From: Wuchereria bancrofti
Lineage: Eukaryota > Nematoda > Chromadorea > Rhabditida > Onchocercidae
Direction of reading: 5' to 3'
Assembly (NCBI GenBank): GCA_005281725.1
Contig: SSBO01000012.1
Span: forward strand, 12,302,383-12,366,382
DNA: 64,000 nt
Of the stretch, positions 51,301 to 63,732 are shown piece after piece. The position numbers and the translations under genes were made by a program. The notes under the pieces are model-generated. The model had not been told where the DNA came from and did not search any database. It was given only the letters and a program-made list of their open reading frames with translations. Each line of letters starts with the position of its first letter. The stretch's first letter is position 1.

Positions 51301-51607
51301 TATTTTAGTATTAGTATAAACCTTACCTTATTCCAACTTTTTTCTCTCACTCTTTTCCTTTTTAATCAAATAATACATTACTCTTTTCCTTTCTTCATTT
51401 CTAAAGAATTATAAATTTATTACCAATTTTTTCCTAAAATAAAACTGTCAATTAACTAAAGAAATTTTAGAGAAAAAAGAACTTTTGTTTATTTTTTAGC
51501 TAAAAAAATTATTAACCGAATAATATAATAGCATATTTCTTCGTTTCCTTTTTGTTGATTTTACTTTTTTTCTTCTCACTAAATTTTGTTCTGAAATCAG
51601 TTTGTAG
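48363..51607. other. AT-rich DNA, no gene seen
   Basis: Includes the single N at 48911, which interrupts an A run and, unlike most other single-N junctions, has no exact flanking duplicate. Long poly-T runs near 49610 and 51190. Confidence 0.55.
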
Positions 51608-51650
51608 TATAATTTATCATCGGTTGCGGGAGGAGGAAGTACGCTATCTG
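51608..51650 (+). CDS. Candidate 43-base microexon (doubtful)
   Basis: A sharp GC-rich patch at about 51619-51665. With an acceptor at gtttgtag (ag at 51606-51607) and a donor at ctg|gtttac (51651), it would encode IIYHRLREEEVRYL. Its entry phase fits the exon ending at 41303, and its exit phase (0) fits the exon starting at 54488. The acceptor is weak, and a better one (gaaatcag, ending 51600) would give another phase. The minus strand is also open, as part of a 67-codon frame at 51496-51699 with KPDSVLPPPATDDKLYYKLI. Phase agreement is suggestive, not proof. Confidence 0.22.
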
Positions 51651-54487
51651 GTTTACATCGGATGTATAAATAATATATCTTGAAAATGCTTTCAAACATT
51701 TTTTATTAGTACGAAAAAAGGTCAAATTTTATTCGTCGTTCTTAAGTGAAATTTTTCAACAAAATTTTCTTCCGTGATTCTATTTTTAATCGAAAAGTGA
51801 AAAAAAAAAAATCGCGTGATTAGAAAAAATAAAAAGAAACTGTGTCTTTGTTTTTGTTCACTTGTTGTCATTGTTCATTCTTCACTTATGTTCCCATTTA
51901 TTTGCTAAATAAATTCAGTTATTTAAGTTTTTATTGATTACTGTATTTGTTTATTTCATTATTCATTCAAATTTGATCTAATTTTATAAAAATTCCACTA
52001 TTTAAGTACTAAATTCTTTCCTTTCAAAAATTATTCATTCAACATTTTTCGTACTTTCAATTTATTGCATATCAGAGATTTTCAAAAAAATTCAAAAATT
52101 CTTTATCAAAGAAAGAAAATTAAGTAGCAGTTTGCATCATAGTCTTGTGCAAACTTTTCATACTACTACAAAAGAACAAAATAAAAAAATAAGTAAATAA
52201 ATGAAAGATTTCCTAAGTTTTTATTTATCTTAAGACTTTATAGACATCAATTTGAAACATGCATTGATTTCTGTTAATCAATTTTCCCAACTTTTTCCAA
52301 TATTTATTTTGTTCCACTTCTTTCATGTCACGAATCAATCAATCAATCAAATAATCAATAATTTTTCATTTTTTCATTCTCGCAAATTCAATCAAAATCC
52401 GATTATTCCAAACTGAAGAATATATTGATTTAAAAAAAAGTCAAATTCAGAAAGAAATAGGATTATACGAAAGAAAAAAAATTACTTTTTTCTATGCTGC
52501 AATATTTAATTCAAAATAGAAATATTTAATTCAAATTCTTTATCGTTTTAAAAAAAAAAAATTGCAGACGATTAGATTATAACATTTCAAATTTCCTTCC
52601 AATTTGCGAATGTCGTTTTTCCATTTCTATAGAATATTTTTAGAATTGTTGAAGAAAGTCCTTTCCTAGAATTGTTTTCTATTGAAACATTAACATTATT
52701 TCAATTCAAACATTTTATCTAATTTATTTCCATTCAGTTCTCTTAGTCAGTCGTGAAGTTTCAATATTTTGCATGAAATTTTTGAAATTTTCTTTTACAT
52801 TGAAAGTTTCTTTTACATTTATTCTTAAAATTGAAAGAATTTCTTGTTACATCAATATTTGGCTAGTTGGTCTTTTTTCTTCCTATTTCCCTAATTTTAT
52901 TTCCAATTTATCTCATTGCCTCATTTTTCAAAAAAAAGTGTATATATATATAAACAATAAAATTAATGAAAAAAATCAATTCTTTTATTTCTGAAAATTT
53001 GATCTCTAAAAAATCTTTTTTGGGATTAAAAAAGGGAAAAGTTTTCCGCCCTTCAAAAATTCGTTATCCAACATAAAATACCAAAGCACATCTGTAATAA
53101 AGTTTTCATCCACATGCACATATGCCAATATAATTAGTATTTTTTATTAATTAAATATATAAATAGAAGGTTTTCCTTCTTTTTTTTGGTTCGACATAAA
53201 TGAGAGCAAATTTTAAGTTTGAATTATTTAGGTCACAGTTATTATATCATTTTTCGTTATCATTTCTTTGACAGTACTTAAGTATAACTCATTTAGCTGA
53301 TTGCTTTACTTCTTCATTTTTAACTCTTGAAAAATGAAATTTGTAACTTTGTGAACAAAATTATGATTGCTTTATTTCATCGTTTTTCCATCGAAAAAAT
53401 GAAACATATAATTTTATGAAAGAAATAATGCTTACTTACTTCCTGGTTTTATTTTTTGAAAAATAAAATGCATAATTTTAAGAAGCAAATGGTGATTGTT
53501 ATTGCCAATTAACAACTAATTATCACGACTACCGCTATCACCATAATTTTTACTGCTATCATCATTTTATTTAGTGTTGTCAATATTCTAATGAAAATGA
53601 GTGAAAAAAAAAACTGATTTATATGATTTATTCGACTAAACTGAAGTATACATAAATCGTTAAGCTCTAAATTCTAAACAATTGAAATATGTTTATACAG
53701 AACATCGTAAGGAATAAGAGTTGAAGACGGGAAGGGATGAAACTAAAGAAGAAAAAAGGAAGCAGAAATATGTTTATGCATCAGAATTTGAATTATATGT
53801 CAAGTTTAATCAACATATCACACATGAAAGTTATGTTGAACTTCACTTGTATGTGTGATCAATAATCAGATGATCACTGATCAGATAATCGTCGATCTAG
53901 AAGATTCGCCAATTGCTTCTGATCAAATAACGTTCAGTTTTTTTCTTTTCGCTTCTTTGCCCTTTCAACTTATCCTTTCTTCCTTCTCTTTCATCATCAT
54001 TTAATATTATTCGTAGCATTGATTGACTGATTGATTAATAAATTGATTGACCTGACTAATTGAATTATCTGTTAAAATATTTATAGAAATGCATAGTACG
54101 GATTTTTTACGAATTATTCTTAATATCTGAAATAGATAAAAAAATACAATTCACTTACTTTATATTTTATAAAAAAAAATGTAAATGAAACAAATAACTG
54201 AAAACTTCAGCATAACTACAGCATTCCTTTTAAGATTACTGTATTTTTAAAAAATACTGCAAAATTTTGTGGTAACAAATATTGCTATATTATCATCGCT
54301 AGGATTTAAGTTATCACATCTTTGCTTTCATATAATTATCATTTTATTGTGATAGATATTCCATCCTTACCATACTTAATTCATATAATATTTCGTCCTT
54401 ATGGTATTTTTATTTACCCGTTGCGAATTGCATTTTCGTTGAATTAATTTTGTTGATATAAAATTGACTACTTTACTACTAACATAG
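51651..54487. other. AT-rich DNA, presumably intronic
   Basis: No exon-like stretch recognised; the frame at 52773-52994 looks like chance. Confidence 0.5.
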
Positions 54488-54648
54488 GTATTATTAGCAT
54501 TACAATTTCTACTACTTCTTGGCATTCACCTGCTGAATTCATTTTATTCATCGCTGGTGCTGCTGGGAAATTTTTTCTCTTGTATAATTTCACCAATGGG
54601 TGTTTGGATTCTGAACATCCCACAGGAAATGGACAATCATATGAGAAG
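54488..54648 (+). CDS. Exon of the membrane-protein gene (internal, or first exon from ATG 54596)
   Basis: The donor gagaag|gtaagc at 54649 is strong. In the frame that matches the next exon, the DNA is open from exactly after aacatag (ag at 54486-54487) to the donor. It encodes a very hydrophobic stretch (LLALQFLLLLGIHLLNSFYS and SLVLLGNFFSCII), then MGVWILNIPQEMDNHMR with two bases left over. Two models fit. As an internal exon entered in phase 0, it would supply one or two membrane segments. As a first exon, the Met codon at 54596-54598 would start a 187-residue product. The raised G+C content over the whole stretch favours the internal model, but no certain upstream exon ends in phase 0. 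Exit phase 2 fits the exon at 58199. Confidence 0.55.
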
Positions 54649-57600
54649 GTAAGCCACTACTTATTCCACTATATCATTTAACTTGCTATAAATCGTAACT
54701 TTATGAATTCATCAAGAAATGGTATTGGTACTTATTTCTTACAATACATTTGTAATACAAGTTGTTGCGAGATGTTTATCAATTTATTATCGCATATCTG
54801 ACTAAATTATATCACTCATAGATTATTGGCGTATGCTAAAATAAGAGATGCAATGTGATTAAGTAAGTGAATTAAGAAGTAACAATTAAATAAATGAATT
54901 CTATGAAATTACTTCAGACGTTGACGCTTTACTTAAATTATAAACTGGTGAATTTTGATTGCAAATATATTGTTAATTAACTAAAACTTGTATTTTGCAA
55001 AAACGAAACCAATCGATATTGCATTTAATTGCAATTCACAATATCGTTAAAATATCATAAATTAATCGTAAATTTTATTAATTAACACTACTTAGTTTTT
55101 CCTTTTTTTAGAAAAAAAACTACCAGTTGTTGTAAGGAAATAGTATTTTGAAATAAAGGGCTTTGGCAAATTTTAGAAAAATGTTTTGTTTAGAGAAGAA
55201 CGTAACAAATCTAATGGGAATTTCGGGTTTTTTCAAAGTTCATTCGATCGAGTACTTTGTGCCTCGAGAAAGAAATATTGAAATTTAACAAAAGCGTTTT
55301 CTTTCTTGAATATATTTTCCATTTTAAGCGTAAACAGCTTTCGTTTTTTATTTTCTGTCTTCTGTTTTCAAATTACTAATAGTAAGAGTTTGAAATGAAA
55401 GTAATTTGATGCGTAAACTAATACATATTCTTTGGGATATTACAGAATAAGTAATGTGATAGCAATGTGATATAGTAATGTGATATACAGAATAAGTAAT
55501 GCAGGTAAATATTTGTAAGGTATTATAAGGTACTAGAGAAAAATATAATAATGAAGTAGCAAGTAATGTAGTCATCTATTAAGCAAAGAAGGTAAGAAAG
55601 AAAGACAAAAGATACAACAAATAATTTAAAGTAAAAAAGATGACAATTGATCGATAACAAGCACAAAAAAAAGATAATCCCTTAAGAAAACAACGGTAAA
55701 GTTTTAATTATTAATGAAGAAAGCAAATGAAAATAATATCGAATAAGTGTGGTGCAAACTTCGGCAAAGGTTTTTCTTAATCATTAGCTGATAATCTCTT
55801 GCCATTTATTATCAGTTGAAAAGAATTTGGTGCTGTGATATTTGACTTCTAACAATTATAATAATTAGGATTTGTCATTGTTGATCTATTTTAATTGATC
55901 GCAATTAAAGATTTTAGTAGAAAATATAACGTTGAATTGAACCGAAAGGATAAAAGTACTTATGGTTAGAATGAAAAGATAGTTCTTCCTAAGCATGAAA
56001 GTCAAATAAAATAAAAAATCATTAAGCAAATTTAAGACATAAAATTGTAGTAATGAATATACTATTTGATTAGAAGATATCCAAATTTTTTATGAATTTA
56101 TTATCTTTCTTCCTTTTTAGGTGATTTATTGTAAATAACAAGAAGAATTGTGCTTGTTTGGATTTACAAAAGTTTTCATTAGTTTTAATTAAAATTTGAT
56201 TAAAATCAACTCAATGCTAATTAATTCTAAAATGAGAAAGAAAAAACAACAATGCAATAAGAATTTTTTACTGTTTTTTAGTAAAAAATTCTTTCAATTT
56301 TTATTTAATTGGCACAAAGATAAATTTTTTCGGACGATCAAATAGTATTTATAAAAAAAATCATTTTTTGTTTTGTTCAATTTTAACATAAGGTAAGTAA
56401 TACAAATAATGGGTAAGCAATATATTTTCTAGCCTTTTAATTTTAGCATCATTTTCGCAAACTGTGAATTTTATTTATTATTTTATAGATGCATACCATA
56501 GTTAGATTTCTTTTGGAACTCTAAAATATTAGGATGAATGTTTATTTTGTTTTACTTCATTCTGTCAATTTCTGTCAAAATCATATATAAATACATTAGT
56601 AGAAAATGTTGGGATCAATTTTAAAATTGCTATAATCATATTTGATAAAATTAACAGAATGAAATAGGATAATTAATTTCACCTGTTAGATTATTTTAAT
56701 ATCGGTTAAAGGTGATTTTTTTACTCATGAACGTCTTTTACTTTTAGTTTTGCTTTCTAATCTTAAACGAATAAATTCTTATCATTAGTAAAAATGATAA
56801 GCATTTATTTGTTTGTTTATTTGTTCCATAACAGGAGATATGAATTCAAATTTCTTCAAATTAGATAATTTACGACAACTAGAAGAATACCAAGAAATGG
56901 AACAAAGGCAATCTTTTTCAATGATAATATCAGAGATGAATAAAAAAACTTGAAATGAGTGATAAATAATCAGAATAGTAAATACTTAAAATAAAAGATA
57001 AATAACAGGAATAATAAAAACTTAGATCAAAGAAAGCATCTATTACATGCTGTTTTATAACATAAAATGGATAAAAAAATTTTTTTCCTCTAAACTTAGT
57101 TACTTTTTTCAAATCAAAATTATTATGAAATAAAATGATTTCATTATTTTTTGCACGAAAAACAATTGCTAACAGTTGATTAATTGCTGAAAACTTTTAA
57201 ATTAGAAAAAATTTAATACAATTAGAAAGAAGAAAATTTCTTTTTTAATTATACGTTAATGTATTATAATTTCTATTTTTTACTTTTCTTATTAATCTTA
57301 TTAAAATTTATTATGTATATAATTTTGTTTGTTAAAATTTTTACTAAAAAAATTTCATATTATTTTATCTCTTTATTGAATCATTTATGGTAAACACTAA
57401 CTTTTAATGGCCAAATTAACTGCAATATTTATTAAAATATTATTTAATAGTTTTATTTTTTTGTTCTGTTTTGTTATACATTGCAACGAATAAATTTGAA
57501 AAATGAAATTTGACACTTTGCTTAACAAAGTTGTTATTTAAGGACAAGTAATATCTAAATCAGTGACACGTAAAATTTAGTATGTTTTTAATTAAGTGAT

Positions 57601-58198
57601 ATATAAAATTCAAATTCGTCTAATGTTTCTTTTCAGTGAGTGGTATCAAAGAATATTGATAATGATATAAAGTTAATTATAATAAAAAAGCGAAAATGAG
57701 AAGAAAAAAGCGAATAATCTTTTGAGTGGTGCAATTAAATTAGATCAAAAATTCTTATGATAATCGTAATGATGAATAAGAATAAATTCTACTTTTATTT
57801 TTATTACCCATTATTATGGGTATTCATTTTTAAGGATAAAAAGAAGCAAAATTATTCATTCAGCTTGGCATATTCGTATCACATCCAACGTTAATCAAGA
57901 GCTTTGTTTTTCCTTTAAAATTTATTCTCCCTTTTCAAACAACCATTATAAATATTATTTTTTTTTTTTAAAAATGTAAAAATTGGATAATAAACAAGCT
58001 TAAAAACAAAAAATTGAATTGAGCTTTATTGCAAAAAAAAAAATTTACTGATTAATTTTAAAACTTTCAATAACAAAATGAAAGCTTTTCAAATTTATTT
58101 TTGTTAATATTATAAAGAAAATGTGTCACTAATTTAAAAAAAAAATTTTCTTTGCATAAATTTATAATAAATATCAAATATAATTACTCTCTTTTCAG
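54649..58198. other. Probable 3.55-kb intron
   Basis: Begins gtaagcc and ends ctcttttcag, both nematode-type splice signals. AT-rich throughout with no exon-like content between. Confidence 0.6.
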
Positions 58199-58406
58199 TG
58201 AATCATACAAATTTATACGCATGGCGGATGATTTACACGATTTGGCACGCTACCTCAATGATATGCGAATATGTTTTATAGCGTTAACAGTTATGGGATA
58301 TATTGTTTTGATATTATATGGAATTATCTTTTGTGTTAGGAGGAATCAGAGGCAACGTGGCGCTAATAATACTAATTCAAGGACAAGGGGACGATGGGAT
58401 TTTCAG
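58199..58406 (+). CDS. Exon of the membrane-protein gene carrying the transmembrane helix
   Basis: Acceptor ctcttttcag and donor ttttcag|gtaaag (an alternative donor six bases on, gtaaag|gtaaca, keeps the frame). The first T completes a Ser codon begun in the preceding exon, then 69 codons follow. They start ESYKFIRMADDLHDLARYLN, then give a single clear membrane helix of about 22 residues (from ICFIALTVMGY through LILYGIIFC), a basic stop-transfer segment VRRNQRQR, and a polar Asn/Thr/Arg-rich tail. The positive residues after the helix predict that the C-terminus is cytoplasmic. I do not recognise the family. The open frame continues past the donor into the intron, but the following exons fit only if splicing occurs here. 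Confidence 0.8.
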
Positions 58407-59258
58407 GTAAAGGTAACACATTTTCTTTATTTCAGCAAAATCCAATGTGTATCGTATGATGATTATACAGTAATGCTACACAGTAACCCGATACAATTAT
58501 TTAATATGAATTAATGATTATAAATAATTAATCACAGTTAATTACATCCATTCATTTGTACATATGTTTTATGTTTCTGGGAAATATTAGAAGCAGGAAA
58601 TAAATGAATAAATAGTAGTAAGAGTTATGATAGTTTATCCAACCATCTGTTTATTTTTCATCATTTATTTAAATTCATTCATCGCATTCTAAAATCATTG
58701 TTTCACCGAAGGACGATAGCATAGGAAAAAAAAAATTATATAAAATTATTATTGCCAAAATATTACGCAATGATATTTTGATATTGTGTTACTTTAAACA
58801 CATTATTATAATCACATGTTGATATCACGATACTGCCAAACACATTATTATAATCATATGTCAATATCACGATACTGTTAAACATTATTATAATCATATG
58901 CTGATACTGCAGTGTTGTAAAATATTACACTTATATGTTGCTGATGCAATATTACATGACATATTATTTATTATTCAATATCTTTGAATAGTAAACTAAA
59001 ATTTCAATATAACGGGTCTTACTGATTATACCTTTATTGCATTCAGATTAGATATTTGGTATTAACATATATAAGGAAAAGCTTTTTATAAAATTTGATT
59101 ATCATCATTTCAAAAATATGAGCTGTAATAAGAAAAATAAACTTTAATTTTTTGCCCTTTTCTTTAAAAAAATAAATTGTATTTGAGCATGAAACTATGA
59201 TGTGAATACTCGATTAGTAATATCTTTTTTTATTGACTAACTTTAACTTAAATTTTAG

Positions 59259-59352
59259 ATAGAAAATAGAGATCAGCAGCATACTCAAAATGATGATTTG
59301 GTATCTGTAAGAAGTGATGGATTGCAGGGTGTTACATCAAGTTTCGGTTTAG
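59259..59352 (+). CDS. Exon of the membrane-protein gene, cytoplasmic tail
   Basis: Acceptor aattttag before 59259 and donor ggtttag|gttctg at 59353. It is entered in phase 0 directly from the CAG codon ending the previous exon. It encodes IENRDQQHTQNDDLVSVRSD followed by GLQGVTSSFGL, with one base left over. The product is polar, acidic and Gln/Asn/Ser-rich and probably disordered; VSVRSD offers Ser residues in a basic/acidic context. It is separated by an 852-base intron upstream and a 192-base intron downstream. Confidence 0.8.
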
Positions 59353-59544
59353 GTTCTGTTTTTTCCATTTCATTTCCTATTCATTTTAAAATTTATTTCA
59401 AATCTGAAATAATATAATATAACTAATGATTATTCACTAATTTTTTATTATTATTCATACAATTTAACATAGATTGTGTGATACGATTAGTTGACTTGTT
59501 TTGCTCTACTTACACAAAATTTGATGAAATGACCGCAATTTCAG

Positions 59545-59620
59545 GTCGCAATTATCACCGAAATCCTGCATCATTCATGCGTCATGGTATTGGTATGAAT
59601 CATGCTCAACAAACAACAAG
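59545..59620 (+). CDS. Exon of the membrane-protein gene, cytoplasmic tail
   Basis: Acceptor gcaatttcag and donor acaacaag|gtaagc are both strong. Joined to the preceding exon's leftover G, it reads GRNYHRNPASFMRHGIGMNH then AQQTT, leaving AG to be completed in the last exon. The segment is rich in His, Asn and Arg. It has no known domain and is probably an unstructured part of the intracellular tail. Confidence 0.8.
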
Positions 59621-60505
59621 GTAAGCACATTTGCGGATTTAAATTCTCTTCAATTCATTCAAATTTAAATTTCAACAAATGGTTGCAGTTTTGATCACTC
59701 AAAATACCATCGTCTTTGAATGGTAAATTGATTGATTATTTGATGAGAAAAGATGGAAATGAACAAATAAAAATAAAATGAGAGTGGAATGGAATAAGAT
59801 CGAATATAATTTAGGTTATCCCTCTTGTACCTTTTCTTGAATAAAAATGAAATATTCTTTTGCTAACGAGAATAGAATTTTTTTTCAAACTTTTACGGTT
59901 GTTCTCTTCCTTCTTATTTTTAACTTATCTTCCATTTTCATAAATAGAAAATGATAAATTTAATACATTCTGAAATTCGGAAAAATTATCTTAAAGAAAA
60001 GAATTTTTCTCTTTTTTTAATTTAACACAAAATTTCTTAAAAAATTGCAGATTTTTAAATAAAGAGATGCAAAAAAAAAGTTGGCGGGCTATTTTGTAGG
60101 ACTTGAATGCAGTTGGGTATCTCGAGATTGTAGTATTTTGAATTTCGAAAAAAAAATTGAGAGAATGTCAACAGTTTCGTTGATGAGTCATTAGGAAGCA
60201 ATTATGTTCGACACAAAATTTTAACCAAGCAAATTTGAGTCTGTAAAGTAAGAGTTCACAAAAATGGTTATTGATTAATTCAGCTTATTGTATCACCAAT
60301 TATTTGATTAGAAAATTTCACAGTTGGAATTTTTCTGAAACAACCAAATTTATGCAATAAATTTGATTAAGAATAATAAATGATTTTAAAAAACATACAA
60401 ATTTAATTAAATGAAATTTTGTGCTTTATGTGCATACCAAGGTTTACAAAGAAGATAAGAATGAAAATGAAATCCCATAATTTCAATTTTATTATTTTAT
60501 TTTAG

Positions 60506-60638
60506 GTTAATGGCTGATCAAGATAGCGGTATTGTAAAACATCAGGTACCAAACATCATAACTGATCCTCCAAGTAGTGAAGAACATACACCACCGGCAA
60601 AAGTACCTGAATTATTAAAAGGAGCTATGGAGATGTGA
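60506..60638 (+). CDS. Terminal exon of the membrane-protein gene
   Basis: Acceptor attttattttag. The first G completes an Arg codon, and 43 residues follow: LMADQDSGIVKHQVPNIITD, then PPSSEEHTPPAKVPELLKGA and MEM, with the stop TGA at 60636-60638. Across the four last exons the phases are 2, 0, 1, 2 with no stop, which is strong evidence for a real spliced gene. With the ATG at 54596 as start, the total is 564 bases (187 residues). With upstream exons it would be longer. The tail carries Pro/Ser/Thr-rich motifs (DPPSS, HTPP) that could be phosphorylation or SH3/WW-type contact sites, but this is inference. No certain polyadenylation signal is seen nearby; a canonical aataaa lies at 61373, which is rather distant. 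Confidence 0.85.
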
Positions 60639-63600
60639 TATCACATTTGTGCAATATATATATGTTTGTATATTTTTCTTTTGTTTCACATTCAAATTAT
60701 TCCTTCTTTTTTTCTAAATTTCTTATCATTTCTAAAATTCAATTCAATTTTACGATCTCTCACACTTTCGCTTTTTACTGTTATTTCTCTCTAAAAAAAA
60801 GAAAGAAAAACCTTAAATGAGAAAAATTTGCCAAAATTAATGATCAGTTTGTTGCTTTCTTTTTTTTCTTGTTTTTCTTTCTTTTTGATAAAAACAAAAT
60901 TGCCGGTGGGAAATTAATTAAGATATTTTATGAAATTTTGTTCAATTAAAAGATGCCTTAAAATGTTATAAATTTAGATGAACAATTCGTTTCATTAGGA
61001 AGAATTTCTCATTATTATTGCTAATGAAGTTTTGTTCTTTTTTCTTTTCTTTTAAATTATCTGCATTTTCAGTTATTTTATTTTTAAAAGAAAGTCAACG
61101 AATTATTGCAATATAATAATATGCTTTAAATTAATTTGAAAGTTTTGAAAAAAACTAAAAATTTTTTTTAATTGATTTTTTTGAATACTGTTCAATGAAT
61201 GTTTCTCTATAATGATATTTCATATTATTTCGCATTATTGAGAAATTCTTTTAACGAATTTATTAAACTGATAATTGTGGAAATTTGTAGTTTCAATTAA
61301 TACTGTCAAGGATTTTATCCATTTAGGGTTAATAAGTCAATACAAAGAAAAATATTTTGATGAAAAAGAGCAAATAAATCAATCTTTTGTTATATAATGA
61401 AATTGAAATACTTATTATTTACAACTACTTTATACTTCACAATTTACAAACTGTTTGTAATTGCAAATGTAAATAGGATATAACAGTGTATATTAAAAAC
61501 AATTTAACAAAATTGATCATTCATTCATTCATTTTTGCGATCGATTGTTTCACTCAATATTTAAAAAATTTATCATACTTTAAAGCTTCTTTTCATCTTA
61601 AACACCTCTTTGCATCTCTTTTGTTTCCTTCTCTTTTTTTCTATTAATTGGATGAAAACATTTAGAAGACAGCAAAATTATCATTTTCATTATCTGCTTG
61701 ACACATTAAAGTATAGAATGTAAGCAGAAGAAAGAGAAAAGTAAATAATTTTTTAATCAAAAAATTGATCAATGAATGTCACAATATATAATTTTTTTAT
61801 ATGATATAAACAATTCTAATTAGTGGTTATATTTAAATCAACAAATGAATAGCCAATTTACATAAATACTAATATTTGGTCAAATCAAACAAATAATTTC
61901 TGGCATTAAGATATTTATCTTAATATATTCATCTCACAAAACTTTGTTATTCTTTCTTTTATAAGTATGCTTTAAATTCCAATTATTTTTCATTTTAGTA
62001 AATATTATTTTTCATCCACTTCTTTTCATATTGTAAATTATGAAGCAATTGATTTATTATCTGCAGTATTTATTAAATTTAATTTTTATTTAATTAAAAA
62101 ATTTTGTTCCAATATAAATGAAAGAATAGGTCGGTGGACTTTTATTTGTCATTAAATATACATATATATGCCCAGTGCCTTAATTAATGTATGTCTTCAT
62201 AAAGTGATGATAATACTGTAATTCGTTATGCTTTTATGATTATTGCTATGCTTGATAAATGTGAGTATTATTTTGATGTTATTAACAATAACTATAAGAA
62301 AGGAATGGAATTCATTTATTAATTGAAATCATAAATGAACTTATTTCAATTCTTGTTGATATCAACAGAAATATAACAAAAACTTATAACTAATTCATTT
62401 ATTTCTTTTTTTTTGGGTAATAATAGTTATTAAATAAATAATAAGTAGCAAAAATTACGAATAAAGCTTGTTTAAAATGCTGATTTGAATTTGAAATTCG
62501 AAAAAATTTCAAATTTGAAAAATTTTTTAAATTCATTATTTGGTGATTGAATTCAACATGTGATATAAACCTAAGGATATAAATGGATCATTTTTTTTCT
62601 TTGAAATGGCACTCAAAATAAATTGAATAGTTTATTTAGGTAAAATGACACAAGCTAAAAAATAGGTAATAAAATGCCAAAAAAGTAAAATTATAAACTT
62701 CAAAATATTACAAACTTAATTTTAAATTAAAACGATAACACATCTTCATATATTGTTGAAATATTATTTAACATCTGTGAATCAATGAAAACTTGGTCGG
62801 AGAATTAATTAGAAGATACGATTTACCGATTTTCATTATTGAATTTACTCCGAAAAGTTTCAACATAATCATCTTAGGAAACAAGATATTAGATATAGCA
62901 ATAATTATATACGGATAACTGGATAATACCTATAATTCAGACAGTACTAATAGCCGAAAGAATAACCGGTTTTGGATATGCAGTAGCGAAAAAATGGAAC
63001 TGGTTTGAAATCTGAATATCAATTTAATTTGACCTATTTCTGTGAAGTATTCTTTTAGTTTAAAGTTATTGAATCATTAGTTTTCCACGTCATTTTAACC
63101 TGCTAATAAAAAATTTATTCAAAAAAAAAGAAAAGAACTTAACCAATCATTTAATGAAAGTGTAGTGTAATTTCTATTATATGTGGATAATTTACTTCCT
63201 TATTCTATCAATTTGTGAAATGAAAATTTACAACCAACACTTTTACTTTCTCACTAATCCCAAATATTCGAATTTTTTATTTCATAAAACCTAAAATAAA
63301 TAAATAAATGTTTACTCTTTAATCTTAAATAGCAAATAAGCTTATTTTCGCTATCATAACATACCTTATAAGTGAGCAGGAAGAAAAAACAACAACGTTC
63401 TTTTTTTCATTTCAAGAAGAAGAAAAATACGATGAAATGATGAAGTAATTAAATAAAAATGAACATAGAAGAATTAAAGGAAGTAAAAATAGGACATTAA
63501 ATATTAATTATCATTTCTATTCCTATCTATCACTTTTTTTTAGTTATCTCACTTTTCACCAATTAACAAAAAATGTATTTCTTAATTTTTCATCTTTTTT

Positions 63601-63732
63601 AACTTCTCTTTCTCTTATCTGTAAAACTTCGATGTGAAAAAAATATATAATTCGATAATTGATTTAAGGAAGGAATTTTTAAATCGGAATTTGACCATTT
63701 AAGGGAAAAAATTGAGGTGAAACCTATTTTCA
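60639..63732. other. 3' untranslated and intergenic AT-rich DNA, one weak ORF
   Basis: Includes a GC-enriched plus-strand frame at 62905-63015 (37 codons, with QTVLIAERITGFGYAVAKKW and a stop at 63013) preceded internally by an acceptor-like attcag at 62935-62940. It could be a terminal exon or a relic. Otherwise I see nothing. Confidence 0.5.
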
